Notes: a model not told the origin generated them from the letters alone. A DNA stretch of 64,000 nucleotides from Novipirellula artificiosorum (GCF_007860135.1 NZ_SJPV01000002.1:832267-896266); one strand, 5' to 3'. Positions 45,302-55,213 are shown, counted from the first letter of the stretch. A program made the numbers and translations.

Positions 45302-46224
45302 CCGAGCCGCTTCAGATCAACGGCGTTGAAATTGACGCGACGTTTGCCGAGGCGTTTGACATGAAGGCGACTCGGATGATCCTGACTGCGGCGGATCGTC
45401 AATGGATCGACGCTGCAGCCAACGAAATGACTGGTTTTGGGACGAGCGTGATCGCTTGTGGCATCGAGATCGCGGTCGAACAAACGCTTGCGGCCGATCA
45501 AACCCCGGATGGCCGTGAGGGAGTTTCGATTTTGGCGTTCGCTGTTTCGTCGAAGGAAATGGAAAAGCAGCTCGTTCGGCGCGCGGGACAATGCGTCTTG
45601 ACCTGTCCGACAACGGCTCTTTATGCCGGAATCGCAGAAACCGATCCGAAGTCGGACAAGCGAATTCCGATTGGCAAGGCACTACGATATTTTGGGGACG
45701 GCCATCAAATCAGTAAGCAGATCGATGGGCGTCGCTTCTGGCGAATTCCCGTGATGGATGGGGAGTTTGTTTGCGACCATGACGTCGCACGCGTGGATGG
45801 GATCGGTGGCGGTAACCTGATTCTGTTCGCCGATTCGCTCGAGGCGGCCACGCTCGCTAGCCGAGCGGCGGTTGATGCGATGCGACCGATCCCGGGGATG
45901 ATCACTCCATTCCCGGGAGGCATCACTCGCAGCGGGTCCAAGGTGGGATCAAAGTACCCGGCGTTATTCGCGTCAACGAACCATCGGTTTTGTCCGAGTT
46001 TGCGTGCCATGAATCGGGAATCCATGCTGCGAGAAAACGAGTCCGTTGGGATGGAAATTGTGATCGATGGTTTGACCGAGGCCGATATCGCGGCGGCGAT
46101 GCGAGCAGGGATCTTGGCGGCATGTGAGGCGAAAACCAGGGGATGTTTGCTGCGGGTGACCGCCGGAAATTACGGTGGGAAACTCGGCCGCCATCATTTC
46201 CATTTGGCGGAGGTGGTGCGGTGA
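45298..46224 (+). CDS. ftr: Formylmethanofuran:tetrahydromethanopterin formyltransferase
   Basis: 308 aa, usual length. It moves the formyl group between N5-formyl-H4MPT and methanofuran-type carrier. It begins TEPLQINGVEIDATFAEAFD with RMILTA, and contains VLTCPTTALYAG, GGGNLILFADSLEAA and CPSLR. ATG 45298 shares ATGA with the fhcA stop. Often named fhcD in methylotrophs. Middle gene of an A-D-C set; the fourth subunit gene fhcB is not in this window. Confidence 0.94.
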   Translation: MTEPLQINGVEIDATFAEAFDMKATRMILTAADRQWIDAAANEMTGFGTSVIACGIEIAVEQTLAADQTPDGREGVSILAFAVSSKEMEKQLVRRAGQCVLTCPTTALYAGIAETDPKSDKRIPIGKALRYFGDGHQISKQIDGRRFWRIPVMDGEFVCDHDVARVDGIGGGNLILFADSLEAATLASRAAVDAMRPIPGMITPFPGGITRSGSKVGSKYPALFASTNHRFCPSLRAMNRESMLRENESVGMEIVIDGLTEADIAAAMRAGILAACEAKTRGCLLRVTAGNYGGKLGRHHFHLAEVVR

Positions 46225-47051
46225 GCGGATGGACCTTAGAGCTGCGATGCGACATCCATTCCTTTGTCGATGCCAGCCCGATTCGCTTGAGTTCGTTTGC
46301 GAACATGAGCATTCATCAAGTGAACAAGCTGCCGTTGTCGGCGGCGGATGGAACCTACCCGGTTGGTGAGCTCTTCAAAGTTTCCAAAACATCCCATCAT
46401 GAGACATTGCGGATGTTCGGTGACCTCCGAAGCTTTCGTGGCATCGCGTCCGAGCATTCCCGAGGGACCTTCTTCGTCGACGGAAACGTGGGTGACTATG
46501 CCGGATCGCGATTTTGCGCCGGAGATGTCTGGATTTCAGGATCTGCTGGTGATTATTTGGCCGCTCCACTCGGGGCAGATCGAAGCGGGATGTCGGGGGG
46601 CCGATTGGTGGTGGGCGGGTCGGTCGGTCATCACGCTGGTCGCAGGATGCGGCGAGGCGAGATCGTGATCGAAGGTTCCGCGGGTGATTTTCTCGGTGCA
46701 CACCTTGTTGCTGGCACCATCGTCGTCGGTGGACAGGTAGGGGGGCAGCTTGGTTACGCGATGCGGCGTGGCACGCTGATCGTGCCGGTCCTACCAACGG
46801 TAGAGAAGCAGCGTTTTAGTGCTGCAATCGAGTACGAGTCGGCTTTCTTTTCGCTACTGTATCAACAGCGGAGACTCCATCCCGGGGGGGGACATGGGCC
46901 GAGCGAAGGGTTTGTGGCTTGCACGAGGACGCGTGAGTTGCTGAGGCGAATTGCGGTGGATGGTTTTCAGTCGGTTCGCGGTGATTTTTCGGTCGGCGGC
47001 CAAGGTGAGCTGATCGTGCCCATCGATCGTTCGCAGCAAGCCAACGACTGA
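46221..47051 (+). CDS. fhcC: Formyltransferase/hydrolase complex subunit C (FwdC/FmdC family)
   Basis: 276 aa from GTG 46221, which overlaps the ftr stop as GTGA and has GGAGG about 8 bases upstream. Its GXGG-rich beta-helical repeats are typical of FmdC and glutamate synthase C-terminal domains: GGRLVVGGSVGHHAGRRM, RGEIVIEGSAGDFLGAHLVA and GTIVVGGQVGGQLGYAM. It is a structural subunit of the complex. The C-terminal 70 residues are less conserved. Confidence 0.92.
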   Translation: MSGWTLELRCDIHSFVDASPIRLSSFANMSIHQVNKLPLSAADGTYPVGELFKVSKTSHHETLRMFGDLRSFRGIASEHSRGTFFVDGNVGDYAGSRFCAGDVWISGSAGDYLAAPLGADRSGMSGGRLVVGGSVGHHAGRRMRRGEIVIEGSAGDFLGAHLVAGTIVVGGQVGGQLGYAMRRGTLIVPVLPTVEKQRFSAAIEYESAFFSLLYQQRRLHPGGGHGPSEGFVACTRTRELLRRIAVDGFQSVRGDFSVGGQGELIVPIDRSQQAND

Positions 47052-47190
47052 ATGCCGAAATCACGGCGGGAATCACAGGGTCATGGTCATTTCCTTGTCA
47101 TTGGAGTGGTTTGCCATTACCCTTTCACCATTCTGCACGGCGACGTACGACCAGTGCGGTTCTTTGCTACTTGAAAACACAGACTTTAAC

Positions 47191-48306
47191 ATGAAACCAT
47201 TGTTTTTTCGTTCGCTTTTTCTCATCACGGCCACGTCCTTGGTCGCCATTCTGTCGATGGGTCCCGCCTCTGCGGAGGCGAAGTTGGGGGTTGGTTCGAA
47301 GGCTCCTGAGCTGAAAGTCGAGCACTGGCTGCAAGATGGAAAGGGTTTCTTCAAACCGGTGACGGCATTCGAAAAAGATAAGGTCTACGTGGTCGAGTTT
47401 TGGGCCACCTGGTGCGGTCCCTGTGTGATGAGCATGCCACACTTGGCGGAGCTTCAAAACCAATATCGTGGCGAAAAGGTCCAAATCGTCAGCATTTCGG
47501 ACGAGGATCCTGAGGAAATCAAAGAGTTCTTGAAGGGTGAAAATCCTGATTTGGAAAAGACATTCGATGAGATTACGTCTGCGTATTCGCTGACCACCGA
47601 CCCAGATCGTTCGTCCCATACCGACTACATGGAAGCGGCCAACCAGAACGGCATTCCCACCTCCTTCGTCGTTGGGAAGACGGGACAGATTGAATGGATT
47701 GGTCACCCGATGGATTTGGAAGAACCTCTCGAAGCGGTCGTCAAAGGAACGTGGGATCGAGATGCATTCAAAGCCCAATACGAGGCCGAGCATCGCTTGG
47801 AAGAGACGTTACAAGAGATCTCGATGTTGGCGGGGTCCGGAAAATTTGACGAGGCAATCAAGTTGATCGAAACCGAAATGGCCAATACCGACAGCGAAGC
47901 GTTGAAAGCGAACTTGAAGGATTTTCGCTACAGCTTGCTGTTGTCGTCCGGTAAGGTTGGCGATGACGTCATCGCCTATTACCGCGAACAGATCGGCAAC
48001 ATGCAAGGTGATCCGATGCAGCTTGGTCAGTTTGCGTATTCGTTGATCGGTGTGGTTCAACAAGGCGGCAAAGCAGGCCCGTTGGTAGGCGAGGCGGTTG
48101 CGGCGCTTGCGCCCACGGTCGAGAAAGCCGACGCAGAGACCCAGCCCCTGCTCTACAACATCTTGGCACAGTTGGCTCAGATCGACAAAAAGTTGGACCA
48201 AGCGATTGAGTTCCAAACGAAAGCGGTCGAGGTAAGCGAAGAGCGTCAAAAGAAACGCATGCAACTGTACTTGGATGAGCTGCAAAGCGAAAAAGAAGCC
48301 AAGTAG
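47191..48306 (+). CDS. Secreted TlpA-like thioredoxin-fold protein with helical C-terminal domain
   Basis: 371 aa from ATG 47191; an upstream frame from 47083 has no signal sequence. Signal peptide about 1-30 (FFRSLFLITATSLVAILSMG, then PASAEA). The thioredoxin domain has active site Cys75-Gly-Pro-Cys78 in WATWCGPC with cis-Pro in IPTSF. Beyond about residue 220 a helical TPR-like region follows (SGKFDEAIKLIETEM and LDQAIEFQTKAV). It probably reduces or exchanges disulfides in the periplasm; partner unknown. Confidence 0.88.
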   Translation: MKPLFFRSLFLITATSLVAILSMGPASAEAKLGVGSKAPELKVEHWLQDGKGFFKPVTAFEKDKVYVVEFWATWCGPCVMSMPHLAELQNQYRGEKVQIVSISDEDPEEIKEFLKGENPDLEKTFDEITSAYSLTTDPDRSSHTDYMEAANQNGIPTSFVVGKTGQIEWIGHPMDLEEPLEAVVKGTWDRDAFKAQYEAEHRLEETLQEISMLAGSGKFDEAIKLIETEMANTDSEALKANLKDFRYSLLLSSGKVGDDVIAYYREQIGNMQGDPMQLGQFAYSLIGVVQQGGKAGPLVGEAVAALAPTVEKADAETQPLLYNILAQLAQIDKKLDQAIEFQTKAVEVSEERQKKRMQLYLDELQSEKEAK

Positions 48307-48754
48307 TCATTGCGAGTTGACCCATTCACCCGAGATTCTTGCTCCCTTCTCCCCCGATTTTTCGGGGGGGAGAAGGGCTGGGGATGAGGGGGTGTGCGCT
48401 GGAGTTCAGCCTTCAGGCGACTGCGGCTTGCGCTCGTGCGGCTAAAGCCTGAACTCCAACCCCTCGCCCCGCGAGCGAGCGGGGAGCCAGAGTTCACGAG
48501 CGTGACTTGTCTCCATACCAATGCCCTTTGGCTGAATGACGCTGAACGGCATGGTCTGCAATGGAGGGCAACGGTAGACGCTGTGGAGGATGCGAGTGGC
48601 AGACCGAGCGGATACAATAAGTTCGACCTATCAACCGTTGTCCGACAACGTTTTGTTTTGATGCAATGATTCGCGAATAGGCTGCGGCTCGCTATTCGCG
48701 GCCACACCTTTCAACTTTCTTTCCCCGAGAGATCCCCCCCCGAGAGATTTTCCG
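48307..48754. other. Intergenic region with dispersed hairpin repeats
   Basis: About 450 bases without a gene. It holds, in order, a palindrome of CTTCTCCCCC / GGGGGGAGAAGG (about 48345-48376), the large imperfect hairpin at 48401-48458, the palindrome CGTTGT-CCG-ACAACG near 48641-48655, and the hairpin CGCGAATAG / CTATTCGCG (48672-48700). These are typical planctomycete intergenic repeats. The promoter of the peroxidase gene should lie after them. Confidence 0.5.
48401..48458. repeat. Imperfect hairpin repeat
   Basis: GGAGTTCAGCCTTCAGGC pairs imperfectly with GGCTAAAGCCTGAACTCC. The core GGCTAAAGCCT is shared with the hairpin at 24682-24752, so both may belong to one dispersed family. Confidence 0.55.
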
Positions 48755-50035
48755 ATGCGCAACCGAGTTTTTCGTTCCCGATGTTTCCTTCCCCAGGCCT
48801 GTTTCCTCGCAGTTGCTGTCGTCGCAACGACAGCCGCACCGTCGGCGTTGGCCGAACCCTCTACCGATGCAAAGCCGATGTCGAATCAAGTGGTTCTCGG
48901 TGAAGGTGATCTGCTGACGGGGATTCCCGGCGACGGACCCTTGACGGTTGACCAGATCAAGGCCTGGGTGACGAACCCCGAAGTCCACAAGGAATTGGAA
49001 GTTACCTTACCGGTTGGCCTCGATGTGGCGAGGGCGAACCTCTCGATCCCCGAAGACAACCCGATGACGCGAGCTAAGATCGAGTTAGGTCGACAACTGT
49101 ACTTTGATCCTCGCTTGTCTTCGGACGGAACGATTTCGTGTGCATCCTGTCATGATCCCGATCAAGGCTACGGAGCCAACACGCAGTTTGGCGTGGGTGT
49201 GCGTGACCAAGAAGGCAACCGGAACTCGCCTGTCGCGTACAACCGAATCGTCAGCACCGCTCAGTTTCATGATGGTCGGGCTGCGTCGCTTGAAGAGCAG
49301 GCGGTAGGGCCGATTGAAAACCCAATTGAAATGGGGAACAACCATTCGACTTGCGTGGAATGCCTGGCAGCGATTCCCGGCTACAAGGTTCAATTCGATG
49401 CGATTTTTTCCGATGGGGTGACGATCGAGAACGTCGGCAAAGCGTTGGCGACGTTTGAGCGTGGGATCGTCACAGGTCCGGCTCCCTATGACTTTTACTC
49501 GCCGCTGAAGAAGTTTGAAGAGACCTTCGCAGATGACTTGGAATACTTGGACGAAGAACCCGAACTGAAAGAACAATACGATGCGTTGAAGGCTGCCTAC
49601 GCGAAACACCCCATGAGCAAGTCGGCAGAGCGTGGCATGGAGTTGACGTTCGGCAAAGCCAACTGCACCGCCTGCCATGCAGGGGGGAACTTTAGCGATG
49701 AACAATACCATAACCTTGGGGTGGGAATGGACGCCGAGAAACCGGACCTCGGTCGCTATGAAGTCACCAAGCAAGACAAGGATCGTGGCGCGTTCAAGAC
49801 GCCAACGATGCGAAACGTGGCCAGCTCGCCACCCTACATGCATGACGGTAGCCAAGCGACGCTCGAAGAAGTGATCGAGTGGTACGATCGTGGCGGGCAC
49901 CCCAATCCGTGGCTCAGCGACAAAATGAAAAAGCTGGACCTCAGCGAACAGGAAAAGGCTGATTTGGTTGCATTTATGGTCGAAGGGTTGACGGGCGATT
50001 TCCCGATGGTCGAGCAAGGACGCTTGCCAGAATAG
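48755..50035 (+). CDS. Di-haem cytochrome c peroxidase (CcpA/MauG family)
   Basis: 426 aa, periplasmic. Signal peptide about 1-33 (PQACFLAVAVVATTAAPSAL, then AEP). Two c-type haem motifs: CASCH at 129-133 and CTACH at 304-308. FHDGRAASLEEQAVGPIENP and MRNVASSPPYMHDGS are family-typical. It reduces hydrogen peroxide using electrons from a small cytochrome, or acts as a MauG-like oxidant. It precedes the BBP7 gene by about 145 bases. Confidence 0.92.
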   Translation: MRNRVFRSRCFLPQACFLAVAVVATTAAPSALAEPSTDAKPMSNQVVLGEGDLLTGIPGDGPLTVDQIKAWVTNPEVHKELEVTLPVGLDVARANLSIPEDNPMTRAKIELGRQLYFDPRLSSDGTISCASCHDPDQGYGANTQFGVGVRDQEGNRNSPVAYNRIVSTAQFHDGRAASLEEQAVGPIENPIEMGNNHSTCVECLAAIPGYKVQFDAIFSDGVTIENVGKALATFERGIVTGPAPYDFYSPLKKFEETFADDLEYLDEEPELKEQYDALKAAYAKHPMSKSAERGMELTFGKANCTACHAGGNFSDEQYHNLGVGMDAEKPDLGRYEVTKQDKDRGAFKTPTMRNVASSPPYMHDGSQATLEEVIEWYDRGGHPNPWLSDKMKKLDLSEQEKADLVAFMVEGLTGDFPMVEQGRLPE

Positions 50036-50180
50036 TGCCGTCACAATCCGAATAACCGGCAAAGCTTCCCAAATTTGCTCAACCGGTACGACCGGAATGG
50101 TCGAAAGACGATTCAGAGGGGATGTTTGCGTCCCCATGAATTGTCTTCGAGACTCGCTCGCCATTCCGGAAGCCTACGCG

Positions 50181-51830
50181 ATGAAATTGCCACGCGTCCA
50201 TTCGATTTCTGTTTCGGAAATCATCACTTCATTTTTCGTTGTTGCTAGCATCGCCGCGGCGGTTTCGCCAGCATCGGGCCAAGTGCGAACAAAGAAGCCG
50301 GATCGTGGCGTCTACCGTCCACCAACTCTTTTGTCTCCCGCTGACGCCTCGGCGGATTTGTTGGTCGAGGTGCCTTTGGAGGACGCAAGTAAGTTCTTTG
50401 CGACCGAAGAGGAAATGGCGACTCGCGGTAGCGACCAGACTGTCTTGCGGGCACAGCCGCGACTAAAGCAGGTGGCTCATAGCGATGTGATCTTGATGAG
50501 CCCTCAATCAACCGAAGTTCTTAGCAGTCCGACGATTGTCGATAGTGGGACTTGGCCGACGCCGATGGCTGAAAGCGCATCGGGTGGCGGCATCATCTAC
50601 GAAGATGCGTATGCCGGCAATGGCGAGATCTACTATGACGATTCGTCGATGGGTTGTGGCGGATGCGGATCGCAAGCATGTGATGGATTTGGATGCGATT
50701 CCTATGGATGCGATGGTTATGGGCAATGCGGAACATTGTGTTGGCCATGGGCCAATTCGAACATCGCTTTCACACCCGATCGATGGTTCGGTTCGATTGA
50801 GCTGTTGTTGATGTTTCGCAGCGGCGACTACTTGCCGCCGCTGTTGACGACCGGTCCAGCGACGGCGAACAACCCGGGTCAGATCGGCAGTCCTGGAACC
50901 CAAATCTTGGTTGGCAATGCGGAATACCTAGCCGACATGACCGCCGGCGGTCGTTTGACGGTCGGGACTTGGTTGGACGATTGTCGATCTCGAAGTTTGG
51001 TGTTTCGCGGCTGGTTCGCTGGCGATGAAACATTCGATTTCAGTGCCGACCAAAACACCCTCCCCGTGATCACGCGGCCCTTTCTCAACGTCACAACCGG
51101 GCAGGCGGCGGCGCAGGACACACAAGTGATCGCGACACCGGGATTGACCACGTTGGGGGTTGCGAATGTGAACCTCTCGAGCGAAGTCGCGGGGGCAGAC
51201 ATCTCGGTTCGCCAGCATGCGTATTCTCGATTTGGCGGAACCGTGGATGTGTTGTACGGCTATCAGTACATGCGGATGGCTGAAAACCTGACGACCTTTA
51301 GCACTTCGACTGCGGATGCGGACAATGCAGCACCGCTCGGTTCGATCATCTCGATTACCGATTCGTTCGAAGCGGAAAACGAATTTCACGGCGGCCAGCT
51401 TGGGATGGCGACCCGATATCGTGAAGGATGTTGGTCGTTCCACAGCTTGTTGAAGTTCGCATTCGGCCAGTTGACTCGCCGCTCGACTTTGGCAGGCAGC
51501 ACGGCGACGAGCAACGGGCCCACCGTCGTCGACCCGAATGGGTTGCTGGTTCGCAGCACCAATGACGGCACGGTCACCGACCATACCTTTGGATGGGTGC
51601 CCGAATTGGACTTGTCACTGGGGTGGCACCAATTTCCACGCTTTGACGTGACGGTCGGCTACCACATTGTTGCGATGACCGATGCGATCCAAACCTCGGG
51701 ATTGATTGATCCTCAGCTTGCGTCGAACTTGGCGGAGCCGATCGCCGATCCGCTCCGTCCATCGCCCCGAATGAACGACAAAACCTTCTACGTTCACGGC
51801 ATCCATTTCGGGCTACAGTACGTGTATTAA
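50181..51830 (+). CDS. BBP7-family outer-membrane beta-barrel protein
   Basis: 549 aa from ATG 50181, which puts a signal peptide at the N-terminus (ITSFFVVASIAAAVSPASGQ); an ATG at 50136 and a start at 50097 are alternatives. A Cys/Gly/Tyr-rich stretch (MGCGGCGSQACDGFGCDSYG) precedes the barrel. The barrel has alternating aromatic beta strands (RWFGSIELLLMFRSGDYLPP, then VDVLYGYQYMRMAENL and FDVTVGYHIVAMTDAI) and the terminal HGIHFGLQYVY expected of an outer-membrane protein. The family is largely restricted to planctomycetes; substrate or role unknown. Confidence 0.88.
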   Translation: MKLPRVHSISVSEIITSFFVVASIAAAVSPASGQVRTKKPDRGVYRPPTLLSPADASADLLVEVPLEDASKFFATEEEMATRGSDQTVLRAQPRLKQVAHSDVILMSPQSTEVLSSPTIVDSGTWPTPMAESASGGGIIYEDAYAGNGEIYYDDSSMGCGGCGSQACDGFGCDSYGCDGYGQCGTLCWPWANSNIAFTPDRWFGSIELLLMFRSGDYLPPLLTTGPATANNPGQIGSPGTQILVGNAEYLADMTAGGRLTVGTWLDDCRSRSLVFRGWFAGDETFDFSADQNTLPVITRPFLNVTTGQAAAQDTQVIATPGLTTLGVANVNLSSEVAGADISVRQHAYSRFGGTVDVLYGYQYMRMAENLTTFSTSTADADNAAPLGSIISITDSFEAENEFHGGQLGMATRYREGCWSFHSLLKFAFGQLTRRSTLAGSTATSNGPTVVDPNGLLVRSTNDGTVTDHTFGWVPELDLSLGWHQFPRFDVTVGYHIVAMTDAIQTSGLIDPQLASNLAEPIADPLRPSPRMNDKTFYVHGIHFGLQYVY

Positions 51831-51853
51831 AGCTCACAGCTTGCAGGCGAATC

Positions 51854-53377
51854 TCACTCGTAGTCCCACTTCATGATCCACGGGTCGTCGAGTTCTTTTT
51901 GCATCTGCTTGAGCTTCGCTTTGTAGCGATCCAAGATGTCTTGGTGGCCGCTGCTTTCTGCTAGGTTCGTGGTTTCGTCGGGGTCGGCCGCGATATCGTA
52001 GAGCTCAAATGCGGGTCGGTGGATGTAGGTCGCGACCGTTTTGTTGCCATAAGGTGCATCGAGTCCTTTTTGGAATTGCGCTTGCCAACTGCTGGCGGCC
52101 CACAAATCGGATGCGAACGGATAGGGAAGCGGATGAGCAATGTTCCAGATCAATTTGTACTTGGAATCACGTACGACTCGCATGGGGTAGTACATCTGGA
52201 TTTCGTGAAACGTATGTGAGGCAAAAATCGTCTCGTGATGGGCAGCCGAAGGGTTGGCCAGACAGGGTAGCCATGATTTTCCTTGATAGGCATCGAACTT
52301 CTCGCCACCGTCACGATTCTCGCCCACAAGCGTGCTGGCTTCCTTCGTCCAGAAAGCCTTGGGGTCGATTGGGTCTTTGGGGCCGTTGGTCTTCGGATCC
52401 AAGCCACCCGCGTAATCGAGCAAGGACGGAGTGATGTCGACATGGCTAATCAAAGCACTTGACTCAACACCGCGGTTCGGTTGGTACGGATCGCGAACCA
52501 CAAAGGGGACACGCAGGCCACCTTCGTAGACCGTCGTCTTGCCCCCCGAAAAAGCCATGCCATGATCGCTCGTAAAAACGATCAAGGTTTTGTCGTAGAG
52601 GTTTGCTTCCTTCAAGATCTTAACCAGCCGGCCGACACCTTGATCGATGCGCGCACACGACTGGTAGTACTGAGCCAATTCCTCTCTTGTTTCAGCGGTA
52701 TCAGGCAAGAAGGCGGGGATCGGCACGTCTTTGGGATCGAAGAAGACTTCGTCGACACCGGGATGGGCACCATCATTCGGTTTGTTGCCAAACAGGTCCG
52801 GCTTCAGTGCAAGTGATGATTGCTTATCGGTACCGCCGCCGCGATGAGGATCCGCGGTACCAAAGTACAGAAAGAACGGGCGGTCATCGTCGCGGTTGAT
52901 GATGAATTCGCGACATTGATCGGCCATCGCGACAGCATTGCGACCGTCTCCTCGGAGGTAGGTTTCGAAGTGATAAACGGTTTCGGGTGCAACGTGGTAC
53001 TTTCCGATCTGCGCTGTGCGGTATCCTGCTCGGCTCATCACGCGCGGCAGCGACAGTCCAACGACGTCATAAAACGACGCGAATTTATGGTAGTGATGTT
53101 GGTGGCCATACTGTCCGTTGCGATGGTTATGAATGCCGCTCATCACCACACTGCGGCTAGCACTGCATGAGGCGGTCGTCGCGAATGCGTTGCGAAAGAC
53201 CATTCCATCGGCTGCGATCGCATCGATTGAGGGGGTGACAGCGACGGGATCTCCGTAGCAACCCAACGTTGGGCTTTCATCATCTGTGATAAAGAAGATG
53301 ACGTTCTTTTCGGCTGCCGGCGCGGCGGTCGCGGCAAGCGTAAACAGGAAACAGAAAATGGTTGTTAACAGACGCAT
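51854..53377 (-). CDS. Secreted sulfatase (formylglycine-dependent)
   Basis: 507-aa sulfate-ester hydrolase with signal peptide (LLTTIFCFLFTLAATAAPA). The sulfatase signature CSASR is at 71-75, with Cys71 the residue converted to formylglycine. Metal ligands are Asp32-Asp33 in ITDDESP and GVGR...TSDHGMAF further on. QIGKYHVAP and FFLYFGTADPHRG are also conserved. Planctomycetes use such enzymes on sulfated algal polysaccharides; the exact substrate cannot be inferred. It is divergent from the HExxH/LRR gene. Confidence 0.93.
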   Translation of the reverse strand: MRLLTTIFCFLFTLAATAAPAAEKNVIFFITDDESPTLGCYGDPVAVTPSIDAIAADGMVFRNAFATTASCSASRSVVMSGIHNHRNGQYGHQHHYHKFASFYDVVGLSLPRVMSRAGYRTAQIGKYHVAPETVYHFETYLRGDGRNAVAMADQCREFIINRDDDRPFFLYFGTADPHRGGGTDKQSSLALKPDLFGNKPNDGAHPGVDEVFFDPKDVPIPAFLPDTAETREELAQYYQSCARIDQGVGRLVKILKEANLYDKTLIVFTSDHGMAFSGGKTTVYEGGLRVPFVVRDPYQPNRGVESSALISHVDITPSLLDYAGGLDPKTNGPKDPIDPKAFWTKEASTLVGENRDGGEKFDAYQGKSWLPCLANPSAAHHETIFASHTFHEIQMYYPMRVVRDSKYKLIWNIAHPLPYPFASDLWAASSWQAQFQKGLDAPYGNKTVATYIHRPAFELYDIAADPDETTNLAESSGHQDILDRYKAKLKQMQKELDDPWIMKWDYE

Positions 53378-53408
53378 GGTTTTGGGGTAGGTTTGAAGGG
53401 TGGTGGGC

Positions 53409-53414
53409 TATAAT
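53409..53414 (+). promoter_or_regulatory. Candidate -10 box
   Basis: A perfect TATAAT lies 51 bases before the ATG of the HExxH/LRR gene. The TTGAAG upstream is too close to serve as a normal -35, so this is only a candidate promoter. Confidence 0.35.
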
Positions 53415-53464
53415 GAGCGTTCATCCGAGATTTCGAATCCCTAGTCTAATGGATTTTTCATCGC

Positions 53465-55213
53465 ATGGCACATTCCGCGTACCGAATTGTGGTGGTATTG
53501 CACGCGATTGCCCTGGTGGTGGGGACGGGGACAACCGACGGAGCCGACCGCTCGACGTTTGCGGTTTCCATGCCTGCCGACGCCAGCGGCCATGTGATTG
53601 CGGGAGACGTTCTTTTTGCCGACGCAAAGACGAGCGATCCGTCGTGGCACGCGTACGTTGAGCTTTGGAGGGCTCACGCCGAAGACCCTTCCGCCCCATC
53701 GATTCGGCGTTTTCTTGGTTTGCCGCTGTCGGGGAAAGTCGAGGGCAAGATCTCGCCCGGTCGATCGGCTCCCGCCTTTCTTCGCTTTGCTCGCGGTAGT
53801 TACCAGCAGATGGAAACGCCCCATTTTCAGATCATGACCCGTGCGTCTCCGCAGCAAACAGGTCGCGTCGCCGAAGATTTGGAACAGTGCTATTGGGTCT
53901 GGACACAGATGTTTTTTCCGCTTTGGGAAGACAGCGTCCAGGTGGCGTCGGCGTTTTCGCAGTGGTCCCCTGACGAGGACGTGGCCGAGTTCTTGGCCGC
54001 GCGGACCAACCGGCTCAGGCCCCGTCGGAAGATGCGAGTGGTCTTACTTCGCGATGCCAACGAGTACGTACGCGCGCTGGCCGACCGGTTCCCAGGGATT
54101 CAGCGGTCAACCGGCTTCTACGATGACGCGAACCGCACGATGTTCCTTTATGCTGGTGCCGAGAACCCCCTCGGCCAGCGCAGCATTGCTGACACGGCTG
54201 CAATCCGAGACGCCGAGGCAACGCGCCGGCATGAATTGACGCACCAATTGTTTCGCGAAGCCACCCCTCAACCTCGCCGACGTTCGTTCACTGCCGCCGC
54301 AGACCGTTTTCCGGGTGAAGAATCTGGTTTTTGGCTGATTGAAGGGATCGCTGGATACTTCGAGTCGATGGTGTTGACCGATCGTGTTGCAACGCTGGGG
54401 GGGTGGGACGCCTCTCGGTTGCAGTATTCACGCTTTCGAACGCTCGTTGGCGGTGATTTCATGCCGCTATCCGAACTGAGGCCCGAGGGGCGCGTTGCCG
54501 CTCAGCAGCGCGCAGATCTTGCTCGTTGGTACGCCCACGCGATCGCACTGACTCATTTGCTTGTCGACGGGGATCGTGATCCTGGGGATCGTCGATGGGT
54601 GTTCAACCAGTTGGCCCGTTTGTACGCAATCGATTTGCCCTTCGCCGATTCTCCGGCTCCTGAGCCTACCGCGGCGGAAATGCGTGCGTTCTTGTCGGTG
54701 TCCGACGTTGATCTGTTGGAGAACCCAGCCATCCAACCGCTGGCACGACTCTGTCTGGCGGGGTGTGAGGTGACTGAGGAAGGCCTGCGCAGCATCCCAC
54801 CGCAAACGACACTCGATTGGTTGGATCTCTCTCGGATTCCTGTCACGAGTGATGAGGTGAAACGTTTGGTGGCCGATCCCGGGTCGCTTGCGCAAATCAG
54901 CTTGGAAGCGACAAGCGTGGACGATGGGATTGCAGCTTGGATCGCTCGGGCCAAGATGCTGCGGGAATTGGACCTCAGTTTCACGTATGCTGGCGATCTC
55001 GTGGTGAATGTCTTGCGAGACAAGCATCAACTCGACACGCTTTGGTTGACGGGGACTCAAGTCAGCGATGCCGCGATGCCGGTGATCGAATCGCTCGAGG
55101 CTTTGGAAGCGGTCGATTTGCAGCGAACAAAAGTTACCGAGTCAGCGGCGACTCGTTTTCAGCTTGCGAGACCCAAGGTGAAGTGGAATCCGTTGGAGCT
55201 TCGTGGCGAATGA
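53465..55213 (+). CDS. Secreted gluzincin-like metallopeptidase (DUF1570 type) with leucine-rich repeats
   Basis: 582 aa. Signal peptide: YRIVVVLHAIALVVGTGTTD, about 6-26. Residues 118-300 form a peptidase-like domain: TPHFQIMTR, then HELTH at 256-260 (zinc-binding HExxH) and WLIEGIAGYFE, which supplies a third Glu ligand. From about 400 the protein is LRR-like (TTLDWLDLSRIPVTSDEVKR, then LRELDLSFTYAGD and LDTLWLTGTQVSDAAM). This suggests a protease targeted by the repeats. Activity is inferred only from the motif. The stop codon overlaps the start of the LarA-like gene (ATGA). Confidence 0.85.
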   Translation: MAHSAYRIVVVLHAIALVVGTGTTDGADRSTFAVSMPADASGHVIAGDVLFADAKTSDPSWHAYVELWRAHAEDPSAPSIRRFLGLPLSGKVEGKISPGRSAPAFLRFARGSYQQMETPHFQIMTRASPQQTGRVAEDLEQCYWVWTQMFFPLWEDSVQVASAFSQWSPDEDVAEFLAARTNRLRPRRKMRVVLLRDANEYVRALADRFPGIQRSTGFYDDANRTMFLYAGAENPLGQRSIADTAAIRDAEATRRHELTHQLFREATPQPRRRSFTAAADRFPGEESGFWLIEGIAGYFESMVLTDRVATLGGWDASRLQYSRFRTLVGGDFMPLSELRPEGRVAAQQRADLARWYAHAIALTHLLVDGDRDPGDRRWVFNQLARLYAIDLPFADSPAPEPTAAEMRAFLSVSDVDLLENPAIQPLARLCLAGCEVTEEGLRSIPPQTTLDWLDLSRIPVTSDEVKRLVADPGSLAQISLEATSVDDGIAAWIARAKMLRELDLSFTYAGDLVVNVLRDKHQLDTLWLTGTQVSDAAMPVIESLEALEAVDLQRTKVTESAATRFQLARPKVKWNPLELRGE

